Part shown: in pieces, positions 1 through 6,082 of the stretch
Layout of the letters: the number at the start of each line of letters is the position of its first letter
How positions within the stretch are numbered: position 1 is the stretch's first letter
Assembly (NCBI GenBank): GCA_934278925.1
Contig: CAKQWJ010000041.1
Location: forward strand, 1 to 11,696
Length of the DNA stretch: 11,696 nt
Reading direction: 5' to 3'
From: an uncultured Clostridia bacterium
GTDB lineage: Bacteria; Bacillota; Clostridia; Peptostreptococcales; Anaerovoracaceae
Translations under genes and position numbers: made by a program
The notes under the pieces: model-generated
What the model was told of the DNA's origin: nothing
The model's input: only the letters and a program-made list of their open reading frames with translations
The model's database searches: none

Positions 1-32
1 CTCCGAGAAGCGTTCGCTTTTCGGTGACGACA

Positions 33-68
33 AGATAGAATTATACTCGCATTACAGGCACTTGTCAA
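33..68 (-). promoter_or_regulatory. Perfect-consensus SigA promoter firing off the left edge
   Basis: Read on the minus strand there is a TTGACA -35 box (63-68), a 17-bp spacer and a TATAAT -10 box (40-45), so transcription should start near position 33 and leave the window. The 40 bases upstream (about 69-110) are A/T-rich runs resembling an UP element. The first transcribed bases contain a short inverted repeat (3-24, arms CCGA-AAGC and GCTT-TCGG with one mismatch). Full consensus plus an A-rich upstream region is typical of rRNA or other very strong promoters in Firmicutes. The identity of the driven gene is inference because it lies outside the window. Confidence 0.8.
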
Positions 69-190
69 CAACTTTTTACAACTTTTTTACTTAAATTTCA
101 TTTTTTCGTTTATAGCCCTCTAAATGGCTGTACATACGGTTTTTCCTTTCCCTGTAGGCAAATGCCCTTCCGCCGCGTACACCTCGTCAT

Positions 191-220
191 ACAAAAACGC
201 CCGGCACTTGCCGGACGTTT
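191..220 (-). terminator. Intrinsic terminator of the DUF308 gene
   Basis: On the minus strand an 11-bp stem (AAACGTCCGGC paired with GCCGGGCGTTT, one G-U pair) closes an AAGT loop and runs into TTTTTGT. It lies 26 bases after the stop codon of the membrane protein gene and separates it from the leftward promoter at 33-68. Confidence 0.85.
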
Positions 221-246
221 GTGCATTTCGTATTTGTTTTTACAGG

Positions 247-966
247 CTACTTCTTCTCCGAATCTTTGGAGCGGCGGCGTTCCGCCAGGCGCATCATGGA
301 CTCTTCCTTCTCGATGGCCTTCTTGGCTTTTGCGATTCGCTCTCTGGCCTCCTTGGTCTCCCGGATACCTTCTTTCGCCTTCTGCATTGCCCGCTTCTCA
401 TCGCGTTTTGCGTCCGCCAGGCGTTCCTTGTTTCCCGTCAGCATATCCGGTGTCCGGTACTCGATGGAAAGGGCAATCCGGAAGCGACACATGCCCAGCA
501 GGAACAGGGCGGTGCCCACCAGGGTCAGGATTTTGAAATCCAGGAGCATCATATTGTAGAACATGTATACGCCGAACAGGGTCATCACGATGCCCAGGGC
601 CTCCGTAAAGCGGTCCAGCGGCGACTGGGTCCGGAAGTTGAAGTTTACCGAAGAAACCGCCTTTAAACCCTCCAGGGTCATCCACAGGGCGAATACCGCC
701 GTGATTGCCACGTCCTCGGTCACCTGACCGGACAGAAATACGCAGCCCAAAATCACGGAAGTAAATCCTTCCACGTTCACTTCCTTCTTCGATTCATAGG
801 AACTCATATTGGTCACTCTGTTCACCACCAGCTCGCAGATGCCCATCAGGAGGATCGCCATTCCCACGATAAAGGCAACTCCCACAAACGGCACGCTGGC
901 GTTTGCGATGCAGAATGTTCCGACGCCCACTACCAGCAGGCTTACAAGCATCATCAATGATCTCAT
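247..966 (-). CDS. DUF308/HdeD-like multi-pass membrane protein with charged C-terminal coiled coil
   Basis: The 239-residue protein has about six hydrophobic segments (roughly residues 4-22, 25-48, 66-82, 86-104, 122-141, 145-166), arranged as in small HdeD/DUF308 integral membrane proteins. Unlike the shortest members, it continues into a highly charged Lys/Glu/Arg-rich helix (about 170-239) that looks like a cytoplasmic coiled coil. The start is fixed by a GGAAGGAAG ribosome binding site 6-7 bases before the ATG. It lies 123 bases downstream of the flavoprotein gene on the same strand, with a terminator after it. HdeD proteins have been linked to acid or envelope stress in enterobacteria, but no function can be assigned here. 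The family call rests on segment pattern and Gly-rich hydrophobic texture, not on a diagnostic motif. Confidence 0.7.
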   Translation of the reverse strand: MRSLMMLVSLLVVGVGTFCIANASVPFVGVAFIVGMAILLMGICELVVNRVTNMSSYESKKEVNVEGFTSVILGCVFLSGQVTEDVAITAVFALWMTLEGLKAVSSVNFNFRTQSPLDRFTEALGIVMTLFGVYMFYNMMLLDFKILTLVGTALFLLGMCRFRIALSIEYRTPDMLTGNKERLADAKRDEKRAMQKAKEGIRETKEARERIAKAKKAIEKEESMMRLAERRRSKDSEKK

Positions 967-986
967 GTTTTACTTCCTTCCAACTT

Positions 987-1014
987 TTAATATCTGTAAT
1001 ATTACCATTTTCAA
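987..1014 (-). promoter_or_regulatory. Possible promoter of the DUF308 gene
   Basis: The minus strand shows TTGAAA (1009-1014), a 16-bp spacer and TATTAA (987-992), followed at a sensible distance by the ribosome binding site. The spacer contains the perfect palindrome GTAATATTAC. The decamer TTTTCAACCG occurs twice, 13 bases apart (1008-1017 and 1021-1030, plus strand), overlapping the -35 box. The -10 is only a 4/6 match, so read-through from the flavoprotein gene remains possible. Confidence 0.4.
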
Positions 1015-1089
1015 CCGCCCTTTTCAACCGACCCGCGCCACACTATGGCATCCGCCGCACTCCCGGCGGCACCGTGCCGATTTTGGTTT

Positions 1090-1719
1090 TTAGCGGATAA
1101 AATTAGTTGCGACAGGTTCTTCCGGTTCCGGGAATTCGATTCCGACGGCTCTTCCCGCTTCAAAACACTTAATCATCCAGGCCATGTTCCGGCCCAGGGT
1201 CCGCATGGTCTGCATCCCCTCCAGGTCGTGGAGTACTTCGTCCGGATTGTTTCCGTGAACGCCGTTCCAATACTGGGAAGATACCACCGGCATTTGGGAT
1301 ATGGTAAAAAATTTATTCAAACGGTCGAAGGTTGCCGTCGTGCCGGAACGCCGACAAGATGCGATGGCGGCCGCCGGTTTTCCTTTTAGGTAAGCGGAAT
1401 CGCACGCGTAAAAGACCCGCTCCAGAAGGGATACAATCGCCCCGGAAGGCCCGCCGTAATATACCGGAGAACCCACCACCAGACCGGAGCAGTCCCGCAG
1501 CTTTTCAATTACCGTATTCACCGGATCTCCGTCCATGATGCAGCGGCCGGTTCGGCTGCAATATCCGCAAGCTTTGCAGCCCGGGATGTTAACTGCGCCC
1601 ACGTGAAGAATCTCCGTCTGCAGCCCCGAATCCTCAATGGCATCGGACACTTCCCTCAGTGCCGTGTGAGTGCACCCGAACTGATGCGGGCTGCCATTCA
1701 GCAATAATACTTTATCCAT
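1090..1719 (-). CDS. Flavodoxin-fold NAD(P)H/FMN reductase family protein, iron-sulfur flavoprotein (Isf)-like
   Basis: The 209-residue protein begins with a beta strand and the phosphate-binding loop NGSPHQFGCT (8-17) of the NADPH-dependent FMN reductase/flavodoxin fold, and has a second FMN-contacting stretch GSPVYYGGPSG near residue 88. Between them are four cysteines in the order C48-x2-C51-x2-C54-x5-C60. This is the compact spacing that binds a [4Fe-4S] cluster in archaeal and clostridial Isf proteins. Such proteins move electrons between ferredoxin or NAD(P)H and acceptors, including oxygen or peroxide, in the cytoplasm of anaerobes. Similar cysteine-bearing flavodoxin-family proteins without a proven cluster also exist, so the cluster is inferred. 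The start has a GGGGAG ribosome binding site 7 bases upstream. It follows the tsf terminator closely with no clear promoter of its own, so it may depend on read-through. Confidence 0.8.
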   Translation of the reverse strand: MDKVLLLNGSPHQFGCTHTALREVSDAIEDSGLQTEILHVGAVNIPGCKACGYCSRTGRCIMDGDPVNTVIEKLRDCSGLVVGSPVYYGGPSGAIVSLLERVFYACDSAYLKGKPAAAIASCRRSGTTATFDRLNKFFTISQMPVVSSQYWNGVHGNNPDEVLHDLEGMQTMRTLGRNMAWMIKCFEAGRAVGIEFPEPEEPVATNFIR

Positions 1720-1750
1720 CTTTTTTCTCCCCTCTGCTGTCCCTCACGAT

Positions 1751-1789
1751 ATAAAAGGACAAAAGGCCGGATGCATTGCACCCGGCCTT
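1751..1789 (-). terminator. Terminator of the rpsB-tsf operon
   Basis: On the minus strand a 12-bp stem (AAGGCCGGGTGC with GCATCCGGCCTT, one G-U pair) closes a 3-base loop and is followed by TTTTGTCCTTTT. It begins about 20 bases after the tsf stop codon and separates tsf from the flavoprotein gene. Confidence 0.85.
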
Positions 1790-1809
1790 CATTTTCTCTT
1801 CTGTTCCGA

Positions 1810-2724
1810 TTAGTTGCCGGCAACCTGGGCAGCTACTTCTGCAGCGAAGTCATCTTCCTTCTTCTCGATTCCTTCACCAACTTCGTAACGGATCATGGAA
1901 ACAACTTCCATATCCTTGCCGATTTCCTTAGCCGCATTAGCAACATACTGCTGTACGGAAACATCGCCATCCTTTACGAACGGCTGGTCCAGAAGGCATA
2001 CTTCCTTCAGTTCCTTCTTAATCTTTCCGGCAACGATTCTCTCTACCATTTCCGGCTTCTTTCCTTCGTTCAGAACCTGCTCGGTCAGGATCTTCTTCTC
2101 GTTCTCCAGATATTCCGGATCAACGCCGTCTTCGTTGACGAACTTCGGATTCATGGAAGCAACCTGCATTGCAACGTCCTTACCTACAGCAGCGATTTCA
2201 TCTGCAGCAGCGTCGGTCTTAATACCAACGATTACGCCGATTCTTCCGCCACCGTGAGTGTAACCAACGTATACCACGCCGTCTTCCTCAACCTTTGCGA
2301 ATCTTCTGATGCTCAGGTTCTCACCGATCTTAGCGACCTTTGCAGTCAGAGTTTCCTGTACGGTACCTTCTGCGAAAGGCTCTGCCATGAACTGCTCCAT
2401 CGGCATGTTTCCCTTTACCAGAACTTCCTTTGCCAGGTCCTCAACGAACTCGATGAACTCTTCGTTCTTTGCAACGAAGTCGGTCTCGGAGTTTACTTCA
2501 ACGATGGAAGCAGTCTTATTTCCTTCACCGAAAGCAACTCTTACCAGACCTTCTGCAGCGATTCTGCCGGCCTTCTTCTGAGCCTTCATGATTCCCTTTT
2601 CTCTCAGGTAATCGATTGCCTTTTCGATATCACCGTCTGTTTCAACCAGTGCCTTCTTGCAGTCCATCATTCCTGCGCCGGTACGCTCACGCAGTTCTTT
2701 TACGAGTGCAGCTGTTACAGCCAT
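1810..2724 (-). CDS. tsf: Translation elongation factor Ts
   Basis: EF-Ts is the guanine-nucleotide exchange factor that releases GDP from EF-Tu in the cytoplasm. The 304-residue protein starts with the UBA-like N-terminal domain, including LRERTGAGMMDCKKAL (11-26). The core signature TDFVAKN (81-87), whose Asp-Phe pair inserts into EF-Tu, is intact. The C-terminal part contains the family's YEVGEGIEKK stretch. Length is close to that of other EF-Ts proteins of about 280-310 residues. An AGGAGG site precedes the ATG. It is the second gene of the rpsB-tsf operon, 86 bases after rpsB. Unlike in many bacteria it is followed by a strong terminator rather than by pyrH and frr. Confidence 0.98.
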   Translation of the reverse strand: MAVTAALVKELRERTGAGMMDCKKALVETDGDIEKAIDYLREKGIMKAQKKAGRIAAEGLVRVAFGEGNKTASIVEVNSETDFVAKNEEFIEFVEDLAKEVLVKGNMPMEQFMAEPFAEGTVQETLTAKVAKIGENLSIRRFAKVEEDGVVYVGYTHGGGRIGVIVGIKTDAAADEIAAVGKDVAMQVASMNPKFVNEDGVDPEYLENEKKILTEQVLNEGKKPEMVERIVAGKIKKELKEVCLLDQPFVKDGDVSVQQYVANAAKEIGKDMEVVSMIRYEVGEGIEKKEDDFAAEVAAQVAGN

Positions 2725-2757
2725 GTCTTTGTCCTCCTGTTATCAATATGCAATTTG

Positions 2758-2796
2758 AAAAATGCGGCTCCCCCGGATTACATCTGAAGAAGCCGC
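2758..2796 (-). promoter_or_regulatory. Intercistronic terminator-like hairpin between rpsB and tsf
   Basis: On the minus strand GCGGCTTCTTC (2786-2796) can pair with GGGGGAGCCGC (2764-2774) in an 11-bp stem with several G-U pairs and an 11-base loop, followed by ATTTTTC. This resembles a leaky intrinsic terminator or processing site that would lower tsf relative to rpsB output. The pairing is seen in the sequence; the attenuating role is inferred. Confidence 0.55.
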
Positions 2797-2810
2797 CACC
2801 TGTCGGTTAA

Positions 2811-3569
2811 TTATTCTTCGTCTGCAGCTTCCTCAGCAGCCTCTTCTACTTCTGCTGTCTCTTCTGCAGCGCTTTCGTCAAAGCTCTCGCCCTGCTTAGC
2901 TTCTACGATAGCATCTGCCATTACCGATGTGATCAGCTTAACCGCTCTGATCGCGTCATCGTTTGCCGGGATGATGTAGTCTACATCGTCCGGATCGCAG
3001 TTGGTGTCTACGATACCAACAACCGGAATTCCCAGAATGCGAGCTTCCTTAACGGCAATCTTTTCCTTCTTCGGATCAACAACGAAGATTGCACCAGGCA
3101 TTCCCTTCATGTCCTTGATTCCGCCCAGGAACTTCTCCAGCTTCTCAGCTTCGTTTCTGATCTTCAGGATTTCCTTCTTCGCATACTTGTTGATAGTGCC
3201 ATCCTCTTCCATCTCTCTGATCTCGTTGAGACGTTCGATTCTCTTGCTGATGGTCTTGTAGTTGGTCAGCATTCCGCCCAGCCATCTCTCGTTAACGAAG
3301 TACATACCGCAACGGTTTGCTTCGTCCTTGATTGCAGCCTGAGCCTGCTTCTTTGTGCCGACGAACAGTACCGGCTTACCGGTTGCGCCAACCTCTCTCA
3401 TGAAATCATAAGCATCGTCGATCATCTTGATGGTCTTCTGCAGATCGATGATGTAAATTCCATTTCTCTCTGTGAAGATGTACGGAGCCATCTTAGGGTT
3501 CCATCTTCTGGTCTGGTGTCCGAAATGAACACCGGCTTCAAGTAACTGTTTCATAGAAACTACTGACAT
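2811..3569 (-). CDS. rpsB: 30S ribosomal protein S2
   Basis: S2 is a late-assembling protein of the small subunit and a docking site for S1-type proteins. The 252-residue sequence opens with the family pattern MKQLLEAGVHFGHQTRRWNP and contains FVNERWLGGMLTNYKT and VDPKKEKIAVKEARILGIPVVGIVDTN-type core segments (the middle S2 signature). It ends in a very acidic Glu/Ala tail, common in Firmicutes S2. An in-frame extension of 25 codons upstream is open, but I chose the internal ATG because GGAGG sits 7 bases before it and because the family N-terminus begins there. The extension falls in the structured leader. It is first in the operon with tsf. Confidence 0.98.
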   Translation of the reverse strand: MSVVSMKQLLEAGVHFGHQTRRWNPKMAPYIFTERNGIYIIDLQKTIKMIDDAYDFMREVGATGKPVLFVGTKKQAQAAIKDEANRCGMYFVNERWLGGMLTNYKTISKRIERLNEIREMEEDGTINKYAKKEILKIRNEAEKLEKFLGGIKDMKGMPGAIFVVDPKKEKIAVKEARILGIPVVGIVDTNCDPDDVDYIIPANDDAIRAVKLITSVMADAIVEAKQGESFDESAAEETAEVEEAAEEAADEE

Positions 3570-3710
3570 TATAATACCTCCGGTTTCGTTTCTTCCATCG
3601 TGCGTCTTTGCCTTCAACCTTCCTTCTTTTATAAAAGAAGGCACCGCGGCATCCTCACGATGTGCAAAATATAAAATATTGCGGCATAAAGCCGGCGTGT
3701 GGAAACACGC
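3570..3710 (-). promoter_or_regulatory. Structured 5' leader of rpsB with alternative hairpins (candidate S2 autoregulatory site)
   Basis: Between the promoter and the rpsB start lies about 140 bases of leader. It contains a GCGTGT/ACACGC hairpin near the 5' end. A perfect 20-base palindrome (3622-3641, arms CCTTCTTT and AAAGAAGG) is enclosed by the long-range pair CATCGTG/CACGATG (3656-3662 with 3596-3602). A competing pair, TGCCTTC with GAAGGCA (3637-3643 with 3609-3615), uses part of the palindrome arm, so the two hairpins exclude each other. Ribosomal protein leaders commonly mediate autoregulation, and S2 autoregulates rpsB in enterobacteria. Its operation here is inference. Confidence 0.5.
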
Positions 3711-3716
3711 TCATAT

Positions 3717-3745
3717 ATTATATTGTAAAGAGTTCTTGATTGCAA
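3717..3745 (-). promoter_or_regulatory. rpsB-tsf promoter
   Basis: The minus strand shows TTGCAA (3740-3745), a 17-bp spacer and a perfect TATAAT (3717-3722), placing the transcript start near 3710. Its -35 box overlaps the -35 box of the divergent purine permease promoter. Confidence 0.8.
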
Positions 3746-3764
3746 GGTTTTTTTCAATTATAAT
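3736..3764 (+). promoter_or_regulatory. Promoter of the purine permease gene
   Basis: The plus strand shows TTGATT (3736-3741), a 17-bp spacer and a perfect TATAAT (3759-3764), giving a start near 3771 and a leader of about 67 bases. That leader is too short for a complete purine riboswitch aptamer plus expression platform, and none is recognisable. Confidence 0.65.
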
Positions 3765-3837
3765 AGTCGTGTCTTTTTTGGAGGAAATCCCTTCAAATCA
3801 CTACGTTTTTTATATTTAATTTTAAGGAGCTGTTTTA

Positions 3838-5211
3838 ATGGAAAAGTATTTTAAACTTAAGGAAAACGGCACGGATGTCCGCACCGAGGTCATCGCCGGT
3901 GTCACCACCTTCTTGTCGATGGTGTACATCCTGGCGGTTAACCCGAACATCCTGTCCGCAGCCGGAATGGATTCCGCGGCCGTATTTACCGCAACCGCTG
4001 TTTCCGCTTTCTTCGGCACACTGTTCATGGCATTCTTTGCCAACTACCCGGTTGCTCTGGCTTCCGGAATGGGTCTGAACGCATACTTTGCATTCTCTGT
4101 GTGCATCCCAATGGCACAGGCGGGAATCCAGGATCCTTGGAAAATCGCACTTACCGCAGTACTGGTAGAAGGTATCATCTTCGTCCTGCTGTCCCTCACC
4201 AATTTCCGGGAAAAGCTGGTCAATGACGTACCGGCGAACCTGAAGTACGGCATCACTGCCGGAATCGGTCTCTTCATCACCATCGTAGGTCTCAAGAGTG
4301 CCGGCGTTGTCATCGGAAGCGAATCCACCCTGGTGGATCTGGGTTCCGTATCCACCCCGCAGTTCGTCCTGGCCATGCTTGGCTTCGTCATCATCTGCGT
4401 ACTGGTTCACTACAACGTTCCGGGTGCAGTGCTCTGGGGTATCCTCCTCACTTGGATTATGGGCATCGTCGCACAGCTCACCGGCTGGTATCACGTTGAC
4501 CCGGCGAAAGAGGTATACTCTCTGATTCCGAGCCTCTCCGGCGCATCCTTCATCCCAAAAGCACCGACCATGTTCGCCTTTGACTTCGGATGGGTCGCAA
4601 AGAACATCGTGGAGTTCGCGGTAATCGTCTTCTCCTTCCTGTTCGTCGACCTGTTCGATACCGTTGGAACCCTGATCGGCGTGGCTTCCAAGGGCGGCCT
4701 GCTGGACGAGAACGGAAACCTGCCTCGCGCGAAGGGGGCTCTGCTCTCCGATGCATTCGGCACCATCTTGGGTGCATGCTTCGGTACTTCTACCGTAACC
4801 AGTTACGTAGAGTCCACCGCAGGTGTTGCTGCCGGCGGAAGAACCGGTCTCACCGCAGTGGTTACCGGCGTGCTGTTCCTGATTTCCCTGTTCTTCTCGC
4901 CGATCTTCCTGGCGATTCCGGGATTCGCTACCACTCCGGCGCTGGTATACGTTGGTCTGCTGATGCTGTCCTCGGTTAAAAACATGGACTTCGAGTCCGA
5001 CATTGCCGACACGGCCGGCGGATTCATGGCCATCATCATGATGCCGTTCACCTATTCCATCGCAAACGGAATCATGTTCGGAATGATCACCTGGGTTCTT
5101 CTGAAGGTTATCACCAAGAAGGCAAAGGACATCGCTCCGGTTATGTGGGTTGCATTCTTCCTGTTTGCACTGCGTCTGGGAACGCTGGCATACGGAATCG
5201 GCTTCCATTAA
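3838..5211 (+). CDS. NCS2 family (AzgA-like) purine permease
   Basis: The 457-residue protein is a proton-coupled nucleobase importer of the AzgA/PbuG branch of NCS2, whose known members take up adenine, guanine and/or hypoxanthine across the cytoplasmic membrane. It has about a dozen or more hydrophobic segments. Recognisable branch motifs are TEVIAGVTTFLSMVYIL with NPNIL after it (16-39), ASGMGLNAYFAF (75-86), DLFDTVGTLIGV (271-282) and GTSTVTSYVESTAG (316-329) followed by GGRTGLTA. Length is normal. AAGGAG lies 8 bases before the ATG. The gene stands alone, divergent from rpsB, with its own promoter and a strong terminator. Which purine is preferred cannot be told from sequence. Confidence 0.93.
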   Translation: MEKYFKLKENGTDVRTEVIAGVTTFLSMVYILAVNPNILSAAGMDSAAVFTATAVSAFFGTLFMAFFANYPVALASGMGLNAYFAFSVCIPMAQAGIQDPWKIALTAVLVEGIIFVLLSLTNFREKLVNDVPANLKYGITAGIGLFITIVGLKSAGVVIGSESTLVDLGSVSTPQFVLAMLGFVIICVLVHYNVPGAVLWGILLTWIMGIVAQLTGWYHVDPAKEVYSLIPSLSGASFIPKAPTMFAFDFGWVAKNIVEFAVIVFSFLFVDLFDTVGTLIGVASKGGLLDENGNLPRAKGALLSDAFGTILGACFGTSTVTSYVESTAGVAAGGRTGLTAVVTGVLFLISLFFSPIFLAIPGFATTPALVYVGLLMLSSVKNMDFESDIADTAGGFMAIIMMPFTYSIANGIMFGMITWVLLKVITKKAKDIAPVMWVAFFLFALRLGTLAYGIGFH

Positions 5212-5250
5212 GAACCGTCCGGATTTCCGGGATATATAATGCAGATAGTG

Positions 5251-5292
5251 AACCCCTGCCACTTCGGGACGAAGCGGCAGGGGTTTTCGTTT
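5251..5292 (+). terminator. Terminator of the purine permease gene
   Basis: AACCCCTGCC (5251-5260) pairs with GGCAGGGGTT (5276-5285), continued above one mismatch by CTTCG/CGAAG closing a GGA loop. The stem is followed by TTTTCGTTT on the plus strand. The opposite strand lacks a U-tract, so it should not serve the hicAB operon. Confidence 0.9.
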
Positions 5293-5335
5293 GTATGGAT
5301 ATTTGAGGATGTGAGCAAAATCAAGCATACGCTGC

Positions 5336-5707
5336 TTACATCTGCTCGTGATTTAACATCGCATCATTTCTTGAAAGCAGATACACGCAGTACTGGTTCA
5401 TGCTGATGCCTTCTCTTTTGGAATTCTCTGCCAATGTTCTGTGCAGGCTTCTTGGAATTCTCAATTTGAACTGTCCCGAATAGTCCTCCAGGCTGTCTGG
5501 TTCACGAATCTCAATACCTTCTTCTAACGCCGCTTCAAGCCACGCGCGCTTTGCATCCAGTGCATTCTCTATTGTGCTTGCTACGGTTTCCCCACAAGTA
5601 ATGCATCCCGGCAAATCCGGATAGGATGCGACAAACCCGCCCTCCTCTTTATCTTCTACAATTTCCATACGATAAGACATCGCCATGTATTCATTCAGTG
5701 TCTTCAT
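5336..5707 (-). CDS. hicB: HicB family antitoxin with ribbon-helix-helix C-terminus
   Basis: HicB neutralises the HicA mRNA interferase and represses its own operon. The 123-residue protein has the HicB partial RNase H-like domain at residues 12-62, with YRMEIVEDKEEGGFVASYPD and the signature LPGCITCGET (32-41). A DNA-binding ribbon-helix-helix segment follows at about 78-113 (QFKLRIPRSLHRTL then a basic helix ending SMNQYCVYLLS). Its first ATG lies inside the end of hicA (17-base overlap), indicating translational coupling; a GAGG sequence lies about 10 bases upstream. No good terminator follows the gene. Base composition is visibly more A/T-rich than the flanking housekeeping genes, in keeping with a mobile module. 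Confidence 0.93.
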   Translation of the reverse strand: MKTLNEYMAMSYRMEIVEDKEEGGFVASYPDLPGCITCGETVASTIENALDAKRAWLEAALEEGIEIREPDSLEDYSGQFKLRIPRSLHRTLAENSKREGISMNQYCVYLLSRNDAMLNHEQM

Positions 5708-5948
5708 TTTTCATCGCCTCACTTTCTACAACCCGGCGTACCAATTCTACATATATTCTCTTGATGGGTTCATGTTTCGGTATCGTAATCGGATTGCAGC
5801 CTTGTTTTCTAAATGTATAATGGCTGCTTCCGCCTCTGGGCGCATGCATCTCATATCCATAGCTTTCCAGTACCTTTCGTAGCTCGGCAAACCGGAGGTC
5901 TTTTGACAAATTGCGTATGCGTAATATCAGTTTTTCCCATTTTGTCAT
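5691..5948 (-). CDS. hicA: HicA family mRNA interferase toxin
   Basis: HicA is a small ribosome-independent RNase with a double-stranded-RNA-binding-like fold that cleaves mRNA and arrests growth. The 85-residue protein shows the pattern LRKVLESYGYEMHAPRGGSSH with the catalytic histidine at about residue 43 in GSSHYTFRK. It then has the PITIPKHEPIKRIYVELVRR tail typical of the family, somewhat longer than the shortest HicA proteins. The start is the ATG at 5948 because AGGAGGT lies exactly 7 bases before it. An upstream in-frame TTG at 5954 would be jammed against that site. The toxin is intact, and the gene order toxin-antitoxin with overlap is the common hicAB layout. Confidence 0.93.
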   Translation of the reverse strand: MTKWEKLILRIRNLSKDLRFAELRKVLESYGYEMHAPRGGSSHYTFRKQGCNPITIPKHEPIKRIYVELVRRVVESEAMKNEDTE

Positions 5949-5968
5949 GCACAATACCTCCTGGTCAC

Positions 5969-5997
5969 ATTATACATGGTATCATATTTGGTGTCAA
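5969..5997 (-). promoter_or_regulatory. hicAB promoter, perfect consensus, very short leader
   Basis: The minus strand shows TTGACA (5992-5997), a 17-bp spacer and TATAAT (5969-5974). Transcription should begin near 5962, exactly where the AGGAGGT ribosome binding site (5956-5962) starts, leaving a leader of about 14 bases. ATAC-CAT-GTAT, a small inverted repeat overlapping the -10 region (about 5972-5982), is a possible HicB operator, but this is weak. Confidence 0.8.
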
Positions 5998-6040
5998 TCG
6001 TTGTTTCCTGCACTTTTCGTGCATCATGGTAAATCTCGAA

Positions 6041-6071
6041 AGTAAAAATCGAGCAGCGTATTTGCTGCCCG
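6041..6071 (-). terminator. Terminator-like hairpin upstream of the hicAB promoter
   Basis: On the minus strand CGGGCAGC and GCTGCTCG (8 bp, one G-U pair) close a 6-base loop and are followed by ATTTTTACT. It would stop minus-strand transcripts passing the glpK terminator and the repeat element before they reach hicAB. No gene ends directly in front of it. Confidence 0.55.
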
Positions 6072-6082
6072 ACAAAAGTTAT

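Noticed and set aside
60..90. DnaA boxes or origin-like repeats in TTGTCAACAACTTTTTACAAC
   Set aside because: The bases are explained by the -35 box and A/T-rich upstream region of the leftward promoter and do not match TTATCCACA.
218..229. TTGTGCATTTCG identical to 12 bases of repeat unit 3 (minus strand)
   Set aside because: A single 12-base match without the partner box or flanks; expected by chance at this length of sequence.
1045..1080. G/C-rich hairpins after the flavoprotein gene as a terminator
   Set aside because: Stems such as CCGCC/GGCGG exist, but no U-run follows on the minus strand.
1771..2787. 338-codon plus-strand open frame opposite tsf
   Set aside because: Antisense shadow of tsf; it runs through the tsf terminator and has no family character.
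3570..3644. 25-codon N-terminal extension of rpsB
   Set aside because: It would be translated from within the structured leader. S2 proteins begin at the MSVVSMKQLL position, which has GGAGG in front.
3771..3837. Purine riboswitch in front of the permease
   Set aside because: The leader is only about 67 bases. I see no three-way-junction core and no terminator or anti-terminator platform.
3835..5328. 497-codon minus-strand open frame opposite the purine permease
   Set aside because: It is an antisense shadow. The plus strand encodes a full NCS2 permease with promoter, ribosome binding site and terminator, while the shadow is Gln/Asp/Gly/His-rich with no family features.
5316..5338. Terminator after hicB (AAGCA/TGCTT stem then GATTTTG)
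   Set aside because: The stem is only 5 bp and the U-tract is poor; too weak to annotate.
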